A stretch of DNA of 64,000 bases from Rhizobium hidalgonense (lineage in GTDB: Bacteria; Pseudomonadota; Alphaproteobacteria; Rhizobiales; Rhizobiaceae): positions 62,001 to 126,000 of the forward strand of contig NZ_LODW01000046.1 in assembly GCF_002914525.1 (NCBI RefSeq). The letters are read 5' to 3'. The notes under the pieces were generated by a model. It was not told the origin of the DNA and made no database searches. It saw only the letters and a program-made list of their open reading frames with translations. Positions within the stretch are counted from its first letter, which is position 1, and every line of letters starts with the position of its first letter. Shown here one piece after another: positions 43,898 to 53,097 of this stretch. A program made the translations under genes and the position numbers.

Positions 43898-45085
43898 TCA
43901 ATTGTCATAGGGATCGGCTGCGTCGCGCAGGCCGTCGCCGAAGAAGTTGAAGGACAGGACGGCAACGACTACCGCCAGAGACGGCCAGATCAGCAGCCAG
44001 GGCGCGGTTGCGACCGTGCGGATATTCTGGGCGTCCTGCAGCAGCACGCCCCAGCTGACAACAGGCGGCTTGAGGCCGATGCCGAGGAAGGAGAGCGAGG
44101 TCTCCGCCACGATCATCGTCGGCACGGCGAGCGTGACGACAGCCAGGATATGGCTCGTCAGCGACGGCAGGATATGGCGGAAGATCAGCCGCGCCTCGCT
44201 TGAGCCGTCAAGCTTTGCGGCAGTAACGAAATCCTCGCCGCGCAGCGCCAGAAAGCGGCCGCGCACTTCGCGGGCAAGACTGGTCCAGCCAAGCAGCGAG
44301 ACAATGATGGTGATGACGAAATAGACGTTGACGGGCGACCATGTGAGCGGGATCGCCGCGGCAAGGCCGAGCCACAGCGGGATGGTCGGCATGGCGCTGA
44401 CGACTTCGATGACGCGCTGGATCAGCGTATCCACCCAGCCTCCGTAGAAGCCGGAGATAGAGCCAAGCACGACGCCGAGGACGAGCGACATGGCGACGCC
44501 GACGAGGCCGATCGACATGGAAATGCGGGTGCCGTAGATCAGCCGCGTGAGAACGTCGCGGCCGAGGCGATCGGCGCCGAGCAGGTACATGGGATCAGCA
44601 GGGTTGATCGGGCCGATGAAATGCCTGTTCATCGGGACCAGGCCCCAGAGCTTGTAGGCCGGACCTTTGACGAAGAAGCCGATCGGCACGACCTTGTTGT
44701 CGTCGACGACAAAGGTGCGCCTCAACGCAACCTTTTCGATCTCCACCTTGTAGCCTTTGACATGGAAATTGAATTCCGAGCTGCCATCCGGTTTGTTGAC
44801 AAAGAAGCTGAGGCCTTGCGGCGGCGCGTAGGTATATTGCGGCTTGGAGGTCGCGGGCAGGGAAGGCGCCAGGAATTCGGCAAAGAGACCGATGAGATAG
44901 AGCAGGAGGATGATCACGCCGGCGACCATCGCCACCTTCTGGCGGATCAGCTTGCCGGCGACCAGCCGCCAGGGACCGATGGCTGCGGTCGATACGGTTT
45001 TGCCCTGTTTCAGCGGGCTGATCGAGGGTCCTTCGGAAACGATGTTGAGAGGACCGCTATGGGGCGCGAATGTTTCGTGGGTCAT
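43898..45085 (-). CDS. Dipeptide/oligopeptide-type ABC transporter permease (DppC-like) with a large periplasmic insert
   Basis: A 395-residue inner-membrane permease. After the first membrane segment (MVAGVIILLLYLIGLFAEF) comes an extra block of about 80 residues (YTYAPPQGLSFFVNK to LWGLVPMNRHF) before the usual HLLGxDxxGRDV-type motif (LLGADRLGRDVLTRLIYGT). The coupling loop DFVTAAKLDGSSEARLIFRHILPS is normal. The insert distinguishes a subfamily found with sugar-degrading enzymes from ordinary DppC (about 300 residues). GAGGAGG precedes the ATG at 45085. Confidence 0.91.
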   Translation of the reverse strand: MTHETFAPHSGPLNIVSEGPSISPLKQGKTVSTAAIGPWRLVAGKLIRQKVAMVAGVIILLLYLIGLFAEFLAPSLPATSKPQYTYAPPQGLSFFVNKPDGSSEFNFHVKGYKVEIEKVALRRTFVVDDNKVVPIGFFVKGPAYKLWGLVPMNRHFIGPINPADPMYLLGADRLGRDVLTRLIYGTRISMSIGLVGVAMSLVLGVVLGSISGFYGGWVDTLIQRVIEVVSAMPTIPLWLGLAAAIPLTWSPVNVYFVITIIVSLLGWTSLAREVRGRFLALRGEDFVTAAKLDGSSEARLIFRHILPSLTSHILAVVTLAVPTMIVAETSLSFLGIGLKPPVVSWGVLLQDAQNIRTVATAPWLLIWPSLAVVVAVLSFNFFGDGLRDAADPYDN

Positions 45086-45095
45086 CGGCGCCTCC

Positions 45096-46082
45096 TCAAT
45101 TGAACCGGATGCGCGGATCGAGCAGCGCAAGCAACAGGTCCGACAGGAGCATGCCGACGAGGGTCAACGCCGAGAGCAGCAGGATGAAGCTGCCGGCGAG
45201 GTACATGTCCTGCGAGACCAGCGCACGGAAGAGCAGCGGGCCGGCGGTCGGCAAATTCAGGACGATGGCGGTAATTGTCACGCCGGAGACGAGATGGGGT
45301 AGTACCCAGCCGATCGCCGAGACGAAGGGGTTCAGCGCTATGCGCACTGGATATTTCAGGATCACCTTGTATTCCGGCAGGCCTTTGGCGCGGGCGGTGA
45401 TGACATAGGGCTTGTGCAGTTCGTCCGTCAGGTTGGCGCGCAGGATGCGGATCATGGCGGCGGTGCCCGACGCGCCGATGATGATGATTGGGATCCAGAG
45501 ATGGGCGAGGAAATCGCCTGCCTTGGCGAGGCTCCAGGGCGCGTCGGCAAATTCGGGGGAGTTGAGGCCGCCGACGCTCTGGCCGAGGTAGCGGTAGGCG
45601 ACATACATCAATGTCAGCGCCAGGATGAAGTTCGGTACCGCAAGGCCGATGAAGCCGAAAAAGGTGAAGACGTGGTCGCTGATCGAGTGGCGGCGCACGG
45701 CCGAATAGATGCCGATCGGCAGGGCGACGATCCAGACGAAGAGCAGGCTCAGAAGCGAGATGACCAGCGTCGAGCCCATGCGCGCCCAGATGAGGCCTGA
45801 GACTGGCTGGTTCCATTCGAAGGACCAGCCGAAATCACCGCGACTGACGATGCCCCAGATCCATTTGAGATACTGGATATAGAAGGGGTCGTCGAAGCCG
45901 TAGATCTCCTTCAACCGCTCGATCTGCGCGGGATCGACGGCCTGGCCGCTGTCGCTCATCGTCGCGATCATTGAGGTCAGGTAATCACCCGGCGGCAGCT
46001 GGATGATCAGGAACGAGATCAGCGACATGCCGAACAAGGTCGGGATCATGTAGAGCACGCGCTTGAAGATATAGCCATGCAT
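45096..46082 (-). CDS. Dipeptide/oligopeptide-type ABC transporter permease (DppB-like)
   Basis: A 328-residue inner-membrane permease: YIFKRVLYMIPTLFGMSLISFLIIQLPPGD at the N-terminus, GFDDPFYIQYLKWIWGIVSRGDFGWSF, and the coupling loop ITARAKGLPEYKVILKYPVR. It lies ten bases upstream of the DppC-like start. With DppC and the fused ATPase it forms the channel of the carbohydrate-linked transporter. Confidence 0.92.
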   Translation of the reverse strand: MHGYIFKRVLYMIPTLFGMSLISFLIIQLPPGDYLTSMIATMSDSGQAVDPAQIERLKEIYGFDDPFYIQYLKWIWGIVSRGDFGWSFEWNQPVSGLIWARMGSTLVISLLSLLFVWIVALPIGIYSAVRRHSISDHVFTFFGFIGLAVPNFILALTLMYVAYRYLGQSVGGLNSPEFADAPWSLAKAGDFLAHLWIPIIIIGASGTAAMIRILRANLTDELHKPYVITARAKGLPEYKVILKYPVRIALNPFVSAIGWVLPHLVSGVTITAIVLNLPTAGPLLFRALVSQDMYLAGSFILLLSALTLVGMLLSDLLLALLDPRIRFN

Positions 46083-46188
46083 CGAAATGTTTCTCCTCCC
46101 GTTGAGAGCGCCCGGTCAGGCGCTTCCTTCGGATCTCCATCCGCTTTCGGCCCTTCAGGCCGAAAACGCTCTTCCTTGTCTCGACACC

Positions 46189-48306
46189 TCATTTCCAGGT
46201 GAGGTGCACCACCTCCAGCCGCTCGATATCAGGCACTTCCACCTGTGCGCGGCCATCCTTGACGCTGAAGTTTGCGGCGCGGTCGGTAACGGTGAGCCAT
46301 GCCTTGGCTAGCGACCTGCCCTTAGGAATTTCCACTGACACCGTCTGGGCCGCCAGAGGATAATTCTCGCGTATAGGCCCCTTCATCATCATCGGGTTGG
46401 TGAGGTTGAAGAGACTGACCGCGATACCTTCGGCACTGTCGCGCAGTGCCATATCGATGACGCCGGGACCTTCGACCGTGACGCGCGGGGTCTTGCCGAG
46501 CGCCCAGCTGACCGCATTGCTGATGAGCTTGCCATGGTCCACCGCGAAGACTTCCCAGAAGATCTCCCCGATATTCCAGGGGATATAGACCGTACGACCG
46601 CCCTTGCCGGTTTCGCGGGCGATGACTGCAGCACCTTCCGGCGCTTTGCGAGGATAGACCTCTTCCATCGGCAGGTCCGGGAAATCGGGCACATAGAGGA
46701 AGGGCGCTGTCGCATTGCCGGTCGGGTCGGCATGAATGAGGCGCGTGCCGCCCATGATGCGCTCGGCACCCTCATAGCCCTGATTAACAGGATGAGCGCC
46801 TGACAGTGCCACATAGGTGTTCTTGACGATGCCGCGCGGGCCGGACACGAACTTGGCGCCCAGCACATCCGAAAGGCCGAATTCGTTGCGCTTCTTGCCG
46901 AATTCATCGCGGAGTGAGGTTTCGTAGGAAGCGACGACGCTGCCGCCACGTTCGACATAGGCCCGGATCGCCTCGTTCTGCGCATCGGAAAGGCAGGAAG
47001 CGTTGGCGAGGATGATTACTTTGAAACGGTCGAGATTTTCCTTGGTCAGAACCTGATCCGAGAGAAGCTCGAAGGGCAGGCGGGCTTCGACGAGCGCGTG
47101 ATAGAAGCCGAGATCGTGCTTCTCGGCATTGGTCCGCTCTTCCGGCGACCAGTGGCGAAGGGTGGTCGAAGGATCAACGACGGCGAGTTCGGCGGCCGGC
47201 TGCATGCTTTCGAGGACCGGCTCGACGGCTGCCTGTAGTGCAAAGGCGTCGGCGACCGGTTCTACCCAGCGCTTGTCCGGCACGACGCCGTTGAACTTGG
47301 TGAACCAGGCATAGAGGCCATGGGCCGTACCGTCATTGATCCACAGCTGCATTTCCTCGCCCGAGGTGACCGCGTCCTTCCAGCGGTATTCCTCCTCCGG
47401 GCCGATCGACGTGATGAGCACGACGGGGCGATCGGGGAAGGTGGCGCGGATGCGCTTGCCGTTGCGGCCGGCCGACCAGCCGAGTTCGAGGCCTTTACGG
47501 CCCTGATGGTCGACAACGAGGAAGGGGCAATGTTTGGCGATGACCGAGAGGTCGAATTCCATCAGCGAGGCGCCGCCCATGTTCGGGATGAAGCTCGCAT
47601 GCGGGCGGATCGCTTTGACCGCATCGTCCCACTGGGCAATCATGTCGGTCAGTACGCGGCGGCGCCACTGCACCCAGGCCTGCCAGGCCGGGTCTTCGGC
47701 ATCCGGCTTTTTCGGCAGGTCGTGGCCGAACATATCCTTGAAGCGGCGCGCGCTGTCTTCGCTGTAATCGACGCCATGGCCCTGCCAGCGATTGGCGAAG
47801 ACGGCGTCGATATCGTATTTGCGAACGATCTCCTTGACGACGTCAGGCATGAAGACGGTGTTGTAATCGCCATAGGCATTGGTCACCCAGACATCCGGAT
47901 AGGCCCAGTGGCGGCGCGGTGTGCCGTCGGCATTAATCATCACCCATTCGGGATGTGCCTTGGCGGCATCGTCGTGGATTGCGTGTGGGTCGACTCGGGC
48001 CATGACATGCATGTCGAGCTTTCGGGCGGCATCGACGAGCGCGCCGAAGATGTCCTTATCGCCCAGATATTTGCTCACATAGTGATAGGGGACCTCGCTC
48101 GGATAATAGGCGATGTAGCCGCCGGCGCTGAGGCATACCGCGTTGGATTTCGTGCGTTTGAAAACGTCGACCCAGAAGGCCGGATCATATTTTTCCGGAT
48201 CGTCCTCCACGAAGGTGAGCTGGGTCCACCGTGTTGCGGTCTTGAACCAGTTCGGGGTGCGCAGGGTGTCGCTATTCTGTCTTCTGGCGTCGAGCATCGT
48301 CTTCAT
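46189..48306 (-). CDS. Putative glycoside hydrolase with a beta-galactosidase trimerisation-like domain
   Basis: A 705-residue protein. The N-terminal barrel (WTQLTFVEDDPEKYDPAFW, LSAGGYIAYYPSEVPYHY, MARVDPHAIHDDAAKAHPEWV, VFANRWQGHG) resembles the hypothetical glycosyl hydrolase GHL6 group; a GATase-like domain follows (FKVIILANASCLSDAQNEAIRAYVERGGSVVASYETS), as in GH42 enzymes, and then a small beta domain. No signal peptide is visible. Catalytic residues cannot be assigned by eye. The ATG at 48306 is preferred, with 48297 possible. It sits between the binding protein and the permeases. Confidence 0.82.
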   Translation of the reverse strand: MKTMLDARRQNSDTLRTPNWFKTATRWTQLTFVEDDPEKYDPAFWVDVFKRTKSNAVCLSAGGYIAYYPSEVPYHYVSKYLGDKDIFGALVDAARKLDMHVMARVDPHAIHDDAAKAHPEWVMINADGTPRRHWAYPDVWVTNAYGDYNTVFMPDVVKEIVRKYDIDAVFANRWQGHGVDYSEDSARRFKDMFGHDLPKKPDAEDPAWQAWVQWRRRVLTDMIAQWDDAVKAIRPHASFIPNMGGASLMEFDLSVIAKHCPFLVVDHQGRKGLELGWSAGRNGKRIRATFPDRPVVLITSIGPEEEYRWKDAVTSGEEMQLWINDGTAHGLYAWFTKFNGVVPDKRWVEPVADAFALQAAVEPVLESMQPAAELAVVDPSTTLRHWSPEERTNAEKHDLGFYHALVEARLPFELLSDQVLTKENLDRFKVIILANASCLSDAQNEAIRAYVERGGSVVASYETSLRDEFGKKRNEFGLSDVLGAKFVSGPRGIVKNTYVALSGAHPVNQGYEGAERIMGGTRLIHADPTGNATAPFLYVPDFPDLPMEEVYPRKAPEGAAVIARETGKGGRTVYIPWNIGEIFWEVFAVDHGKLISNAVSWALGKTPRVTVEGPGVIDMALRDSAEGIAVSLFNLTNPMMMKGPIRENYPLAAQTVSVEIPKGRSLAKAWLTVTDRAANFSVKDGRAQVEVPDIERLEVVHLTWK

Positions 48307-48382
48307 CCAACCGCTGGGCAATGAGGGACCTTGGCGCCGGCTGGCAGAGCCGGCGCCTCGCATTCATGGCTGTCAAAGGCCA

Positions 48383-50308
48383 TCAGACCTTGTAGAACTG
48401 CTCCGGCATGGTGGGAGCAGGCGTCGGCCAACCGAATGAGTTCGGCATCGTCTTCGTGATGTTCTTCATATTGTTCTTGACGATGCCGTAGCCATCCGGG
48501 GGCAGGGAAATGCCAAAAACATAGAAGTTGTCAGCCGCACCCTGCAGGATCTGCTTCATGACCTCCTGCTGTGCGGCCGGATCGGAGGTCGATTTCAGCT
48601 TGTCGTAGAGCTCAAGCTGCTTCTTGGTCTCTTCCGGCGGCTCTTCCGCATTGGCGTTGTTGCGGTCGAGATACCAGAGCTGCCAGGCCGGCGCATACAT
48701 AGCGTTCGAATCCGTCGGCACGTAATAGCGCGGATCGAGCATGGCGGCCACGCCGCCATTGGCGCCAAACTGGTGGGCCGTAGCGTCAAAATCGCGCCCC
48801 TGGCGGACGCGGGTTTCCCAGAGCGACCGATCCATGGTGCGCATCTGCGCATCGATGCCGACGGCCTGGAACATCGGGATGACGAGCTGGAAGAGATCGA
48901 GGAAGACAGCGCGTGCCTGGTCGATTTCGAAGATCACCGTCAGCCGGCGGCCCTTTTCGTCCAGCCGGAAATTCTGGTCGTCACGCTTCGGAACGAGCTG
49001 ATCAAGCATGGCATTCGCCTTGTCGACATCATAGCTCGTGAACTGCGTCGCGAGCTGCTCGTTGTAGAGCGGATCGCCCGGCTTGATCGATGGCTGGGCG
49101 GGAGCGCCCTGGCCAACGAGTACGGCATCGATCAGCGACTGGCGATCGAGCGCCAGTGAGAGTGCTGCACGGAAATCCTTGTTGCGGAAGAGCTTTCGCT
49201 TGGTCTCGTCATTGTGGTTCAGGTTGAAGATGAAGTTCATCACATTGGCTTCGGTCGAAGTCAGTGTGTAGAAATCATATTTGCCCTGCTCACGCGCATC
49301 GTAGAGAACCGACTTGTTGTTCGGTGTTGCGATATACTGGTCCATCAGGTCGATCTCTCCCTGCATGGCCTTCAAGAGCAGAACTTGAGGATCTGCGACC
49401 ATTTGGTAGACGATGCGGTCCATATAAGGGAGCTGGTTCCCCTCCGTATCAACCTTCCAGTAGAAGGGATTGCGCTCGGCAATGGCGCGTTCGGTATTCT
49501 CGCCTGGGGCGACGGTGAACATCCAGGCATGCAGGCAGGGCTTTTTCGAGGAGTTCAGGAAGAAGGCGTTGTCGTCCTGAAAGCCGGAGGCGGATTGGAA
49601 GGCGGCGATCCAGCTCTCGAAGCCGCGCTGCTTGGCGAGCTCGTCAGCCTTCGGATTATAGTCGATATGGAACTGCTCGAGATAATGCTTGGGACAGCGG
49701 GTCGTGTGATCGCTATTGGCCCAGGCGACCTGAAGCGGGAACATACCGTTAGGTTTAGCGAACATAACTTTAAACGTCTGTTCGTCGATGATTTCGAGCT
49801 TGGCCGGCTTGCCTGATGTCTTCCAATGACCCTGGCCGTTCACGGCCACGCGCTTGTCCGTGAGAATCGTGTCGTACCAGAATTTCACATCGGCTGTGGT
49901 GTAAGGTTGTCCGTCCGACCACTTCATGCCCTTGCGCAGACGGATGGTATATTCGGTGGAATCCGCGTTGCCGTCAAAGGCTTCGGCAACGTTGAGCGTC
50001 ACGCCCGACCAATCGGGCGTGTAGCGCAGGAGTGGCTCGTAGGCCTGATAACGGAACAACATGGAGAGCGAACCGCCGCCGACAAGGGCCATGTTCCAGT
50101 CGCCGCCGTACTTGCCGATACTATCCACCGGCTTGATGACCAGGGGATTTTCGGGCAGTCGATCTTTCAGCGGCGGCAATGCGCCGCCCGAAACCTTGTC
50201 CTTCAGGATAGCGGCTTCTTTGTAATCCGCCGCTAGCGCAGGCAGTGCGGGCAGGATCAGAACGGCCGAAGTCCCGGCCAGAAACGCACGACGTTTCAGC
50301 TTGATCAT
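48383..50308 (-). CDS. Peptide/oligosaccharide-type ABC transporter substrate-binding protein
   Basis: A 641-residue periplasmic protein of SBP family 5. The signal MIKLKRRAFLAGTSAVLILPALPALAA has paired basic residues (RRAF), compatible with Sec or Tat. Family regions include YEPLLRYTPDWSGVTLNVAEAF, IRLRKGMKWSDGQPYTTADVKFWYD and FRAALSLALDRQSLIDAVLVGQG. It is about 100 residues longer than DppA, as is common for members that bind plant oligosaccharides. GGAGGAG precedes the ATG. It heads the operon and is divergent from the LacI-family gene. Confidence 0.92.
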   Translation of the reverse strand: MIKLKRRAFLAGTSAVLILPALPALAADYKEAAILKDKVSGGALPPLKDRLPENPLVIKPVDSIGKYGGDWNMALVGGGSLSMLFRYQAYEPLLRYTPDWSGVTLNVAEAFDGNADSTEYTIRLRKGMKWSDGQPYTTADVKFWYDTILTDKRVAVNGQGHWKTSGKPAKLEIIDEQTFKVMFAKPNGMFPLQVAWANSDHTTRCPKHYLEQFHIDYNPKADELAKQRGFESWIAAFQSASGFQDDNAFFLNSSKKPCLHAWMFTVAPGENTERAIAERNPFYWKVDTEGNQLPYMDRIVYQMVADPQVLLLKAMQGEIDLMDQYIATPNNKSVLYDAREQGKYDFYTLTSTEANVMNFIFNLNHNDETKRKLFRNKDFRAALSLALDRQSLIDAVLVGQGAPAQPSIKPGDPLYNEQLATQFTSYDVDKANAMLDQLVPKRDDQNFRLDEKGRRLTVIFEIDQARAVFLDLFQLVIPMFQAVGIDAQMRTMDRSLWETRVRQGRDFDATAHQFGANGGVAAMLDPRYYVPTDSNAMYAPAWQLWYLDRNNANAEEPPEETKKQLELYDKLKSTSDPAAQQEVMKQILQGAADNFYVFGISLPPDGYGIVKNNMKNITKTMPNSFGWPTPAPTMPEQFYKV

Positions 50309-50489
50309 AGGGGGTTCTCCTCCAGAAATCGTCCGCTCTCCTGTGATTTTTGCCTATCAAAGCGGACCGAAGAGAAGAATACAGTTGGATATCGTTAGGT
50401 AAAGCGTTATGTTTTATTAGTAGGAAAGTTGCGTTTGCCGCGTGAAACGTGTAGCGAACGGGCTGCAGCGGTCATGGACGAGGTGGAGA

Positions 50490-51638
50490 GTGGGAAAACG
50501 TGGGCGGACTACCTTACAAACGATCGCGCAAGAGGTCGGCCTCTCCAAATTTGCCGTCTCCCGCTCGCTGGCAGGCAAGAGCGGCGTCAGCGAGGAAACG
50601 CGCGCGCTCATTCGCGCAACGGCCGAGCGGCTGGGATACACGCGTCCTGCCGGCCAATCGCAGTCAAACGACATTGCCGTCGTGTTCCACGATCTCGATG
50701 CCGTTAACAGCGAGCTTTACATGCAGATCCAGAACGGCGTCCAGCGCGAGGCGCACAGGCTGGGGATGGCGCTGCGCATCCGCTGGACGCATAGCGCCGG
50801 GCAACTTGAGGAATTGGCGCACGCATGCTCGGGCCTGATGCTTGTCGGTCCGCATGATCGCGAAGCAGTGGCGGCGGCAACGGCAACCGGCATACCGATC
50901 GTGCGTTTCGGATGGGTCGATCCGCTGGAAGAGGCTGATCAGATCACTGGGACAGACCATGAGGCGGGGCAGGCGGTGCTTCAATATCTGGTTGGCCTCG
51001 GCCATCGATCAATCGTCTATGTCAGCGGCTCACCCGGCTTCCGCGGGCGGCGTGAGCGGTTTTATGGGGCGCGTGAGATCGCCGAGCGGCACGAGGACGT
51101 CTCCTTGCAGGTCTTGGAGTTCGATGAGCAAAACGGCTTTGGCGCGGCATTCCGGGACCTGAAGAAGACGGGTATTCCTCCGACGGCCTTTTTCTGCGCT
51201 CATGACGGTCTTGCGTTGACAGTCGTTTCCGAATTGCTGGGGCAGGGATACCGGATCCCCGACGATGTTTCGGTCGTCGGCTTCGGCGACTTTTCACCGG
51301 CGACCCAAATTTCGCCGCCACTGACGACGGTGAAAATGGAAGGGCAGGAGGCCGGCGCCGTCGGCCTGCGCCTGCTCATCGAACGCATCGAAAATCCACG
51401 GCTCTCCGGTATGCCTGCCCGGCGGGTGATGATTGCCTCACGGATCGTCGAACGCCGTTCTGCTGGTCCTTGCACAGGCTGCACCGAACCTTCCAGGGCG
51501 ACGCTGGGGGGGGGGAGCCGAGCGCGCGCTCGATACGCTCCAGATGATGGCTTCGTACTGCTCCGGCGGGAGGATCCTCGTAGATTTGAGCGGAAGCTTT
51601 TGTACGACAGCATTGGTGGCGATGTCGCGCTCCACTGA
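50490..51638 (+). CDS. LacI-family regulator with an unusual C-terminal extension
   Basis: A 382-residue repressor. The helix-turn-helix is TLQTIAQEVGLSKFAVSRSLAGKSGVSEETRALI; a periplasmic-binding-protein-like effector domain follows (IAVVFHDLDAVNSELYMQIQNGV, TAFFCAHDGLALTVVSELLGQGY, SVVGFGDFSPATQISPPLTTVK). LacI proteins normally end near ASRIVERRSAG, but here the frame runs about 55 residues further across a run of nine G (51506-51514). The GTG at 50490 with GAGG is preferred; the ATG at 50442 would add 16 atypical residues. It is divergent from the carbohydrate operon and probably represses it. Confidence 0.88.
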   Translation: MGKRGRTTLQTIAQEVGLSKFAVSRSLAGKSGVSEETRALIRATAERLGYTRPAGQSQSNDIAVVFHDLDAVNSELYMQIQNGVQREAHRLGMALRIRWTHSAGQLEELAHACSGLMLVGPHDREAVAAATATGIPIVRFGWVDPLEEADQITGTDHEAGQAVLQYLVGLGHRSIVYVSGSPGFRGRRERFYGAREIAERHEDVSLQVLEFDEQNGFGAAFRDLKKTGIPPTAFFCAHDGLALTVVSELLGQGYRIPDDVSVVGFGDFSPATQISPPLTTVKMEGQEAGAVGLRLLIERIENPRLSGMPARRVMIASRIVERRSAGPCTGCTEPSRATLGGGSRARARYAPDDGFVLLRREDPRRFERKLLYDSIGGDVALH

Positions 51639-51674
51639 AGCTACTCGACGGCACGACGACCGCGGCCGGCGCCG

Positions 51675-52124
51675 TTATCCTGCCTTATGAGTCGGTAAAT
51701 GCGTCACCTCCACCCGCTGCGGCAATGCCGCAGCCGTCAGGCTTGAATTGTTCCTTGGGCGGCCCGCCCCGGCGGTCCAGCGCCGTTGGCGGAGAACCTC
51801 TTCGTAGAAGCCGGTGGCGAGGATGCCGGCCCAAAGTGCAAAAATGCCGATCCCGCTCGTCATCACCAATCCGGCCAGAACTCGACCTGCAAGGCTCTGC
51901 GGGATCTCGTCACCGTAGCCGGTCGTCGACAGCGTTACGACCGCCCACCACATCGCCTGCGGAATGCTGTCGAACCTATCGGGCTGGACGTCTCGCTCGA
52001 TGATATAACCGGCCAGCGCAGCGCCAAAAAGGACGATGCCGAACACCGATGTCACGCCAATCAGATTGCGCGATTCATTCGCGACCACCTTTGCCAGCAG
52101 GCTGAAGAAGGTCGAGTCACGCAA
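51675..52124 (-). pseudogene. Pore-module remnant of an MlotiK1-like potassium channel
   Basis: The 149-residue frame has S5 (NLIGVTSVFGIVLFGAALAGYII), a pore helix and the selectivity filter AVVTLSTTGYGDEIPQ, and S6 (VLAGLVMTSGIGIFALWAGILATGFYEEV). This closely resembles the cyclic-nucleotide-gated channel of Mesorhizobium loti, which has about 355 residues. The voltage-sensor-like S1-S4 part is missing (upstream only ALLKPLRDSTFF is recognisable, with a TTG as the sole start) and the cyclic-nucleotide-binding domain is replaced by an unrelated tail after RQRRW. It is either a dead gene or a minimal two-helix pore. Confidence 0.75.
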
Positions 52125-52493
52125 CGGCTTGAGAAGGGCGCCCAGCGCATCGCCTTCCTCCAGGCAAGATCCAAATCAATCTCAACTTTCCCGCCTTCGC
52201 TCCACGTACTGCGCAATTCAGGTGCGGTTCGATCTCACTGATGAGACGCTGCCGCATGGCGGTCGGCACCAGGCTTCTATCAAATTCCCTTTGCTCTCCG
52301 CATGTCAGACAGGCGGCCATGATCATATGTGCTGCGGAGCGACGTTGAGATATCCCGGCGCCCAGTCTTTGACTTCACGAAATTTCGGCAAAGACTTCCT
52401 CTCCTCTTGCGAGATTGTTCTAAGTCGCGTGTGTTTTTGAACAGCGCTTCCGCGAGAGCGATGTTGCTAATTTGGCTGGCGAATCAATACCGC

Positions 52494-52519
52494 AAAAAAT
52501 AGCCCCGTCGAAACGGGGC
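52494..52519 (-). terminator. Intrinsic terminator, leftward
   Basis: On the minus strand, GCCCCGT-TTCG-ACGGGGC forms a perfect 7-bp stem with a four-base loop and is followed by TATTTTTT. This is a textbook rho-independent terminator, but no protein gene ends here; the nearest leftward gene upstream on this strand is about 1 kb away. Confidence 0.8.
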
Positions 52520-52680
52520 AATTAGGGAACGAGGGAAAGGCGAGACCGCGCAAGGGGCGAACCAAACGAAAGTCTTTGCAGAGCGAAGCTTTTCGCGCGC
52601 GGTCCCGCTGCTAAACGCCGGGCGCTGTGTCTGGTTTCCGTACGCTTTCGAACCGATACATCAGCCATTGACGGCTTTGA
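52494..52680 (-). ncRNA. Candidate small RNA ending in an intrinsic terminator
   Basis: The roughly 180 bases between two leftward terminators contain no convincing frame but are rich in pairing: GACCGCGC at 52544-52551 pairs with GCGCGGTC at 52597-52604, enclosing the smaller hairpin GCGAAGCTTTTCGC. On the minus strand a pyrimidine-rich CCTTTCCCTCGTTCCC precedes the terminator, like the anti-Shine-Dalgarno segments of Hfq-binding small RNAs. The 5' end is unknown. Inference from structure and terminators only. Confidence 0.45.
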
Positions 52681-52685
52681 GCGCT

Positions 52686-52712
52686 AAAAAAGGAACCCCG
52701 CGATGAGCGGGG
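52686..52712 (-). terminator. Intrinsic terminator, leftward
   Basis: On the minus strand, CCCCGC-TCATC-GCGGGG is followed by TTCC and TTTTTT. It is the second leftward terminator within 200 bases. It must end a transcript coming from the gene-free region to its right. Confidence 0.75.
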
Positions 52713-52850
52713 ATCAGTAATAGGGGTGTTTTCTAAGCATCGCGCCCAGCCGCGATGCAAGGACAATAATGCACATCTTGCCGATACTTTCAATCATATC
52801 ATTCCATAAGCATTTGGTTTTACGCTTATATTAACCAAGTCTAAAAAGTA
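52686..52850 (-). ncRNA. Second candidate small RNA, in tandem
   Basis: Upstream of the terminator on the minus strand lies a perfect 8-bp hairpin (GCATCGCG 52737-52744 with CGCGATGC 52751-52758). Upstream of that is an AT-rich stretch (52790-52920) that could hold a promoter. No open frame is convincing. The right limit is a guess. Confidence 0.35.
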
Positions 52851-53097
52851 AAATCTACAATTTCCCTTTTAAGCATTTGATCCGTCGAGAATATAACTAC
52901 AATTTGCAACAATGTTTGATATTGTTAGTTCGGCCGCTCAGTGATCACTTGCTAAACCCTAAGCAACGGGTCTCCTGTACGTTGGGCGGCCGTCACTTTC
53001 CCGCCGCCGACAAAGGTCGGTAGTGATCAGTTCAGCCAAAACCTTGCTTCCTCGCCCTCCGTTATTCCGCATCAGTCGGTGGTAATATTCCTCGACT

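Noticed and set aside
51438..51635. A minus-strand frame after the LacI gene
   Set aside because: It contains a plausible-looking LPPEQYEAII stretch but no family that I can name, and it overlaps the extended LacI frame; there is not enough support to call it.
52117..52326. A 69-codon minus-strand frame overlapping the channel remnant
   Set aside because: It reads the channel region in a shifted frame; only the pore frame gives recognisable protein sequence.
52611..52793. A 60-codon minus-strand frame
   Set aside because: It spans a perfect intrinsic terminator and strong hairpins, so it is more likely RNA structure than protein.
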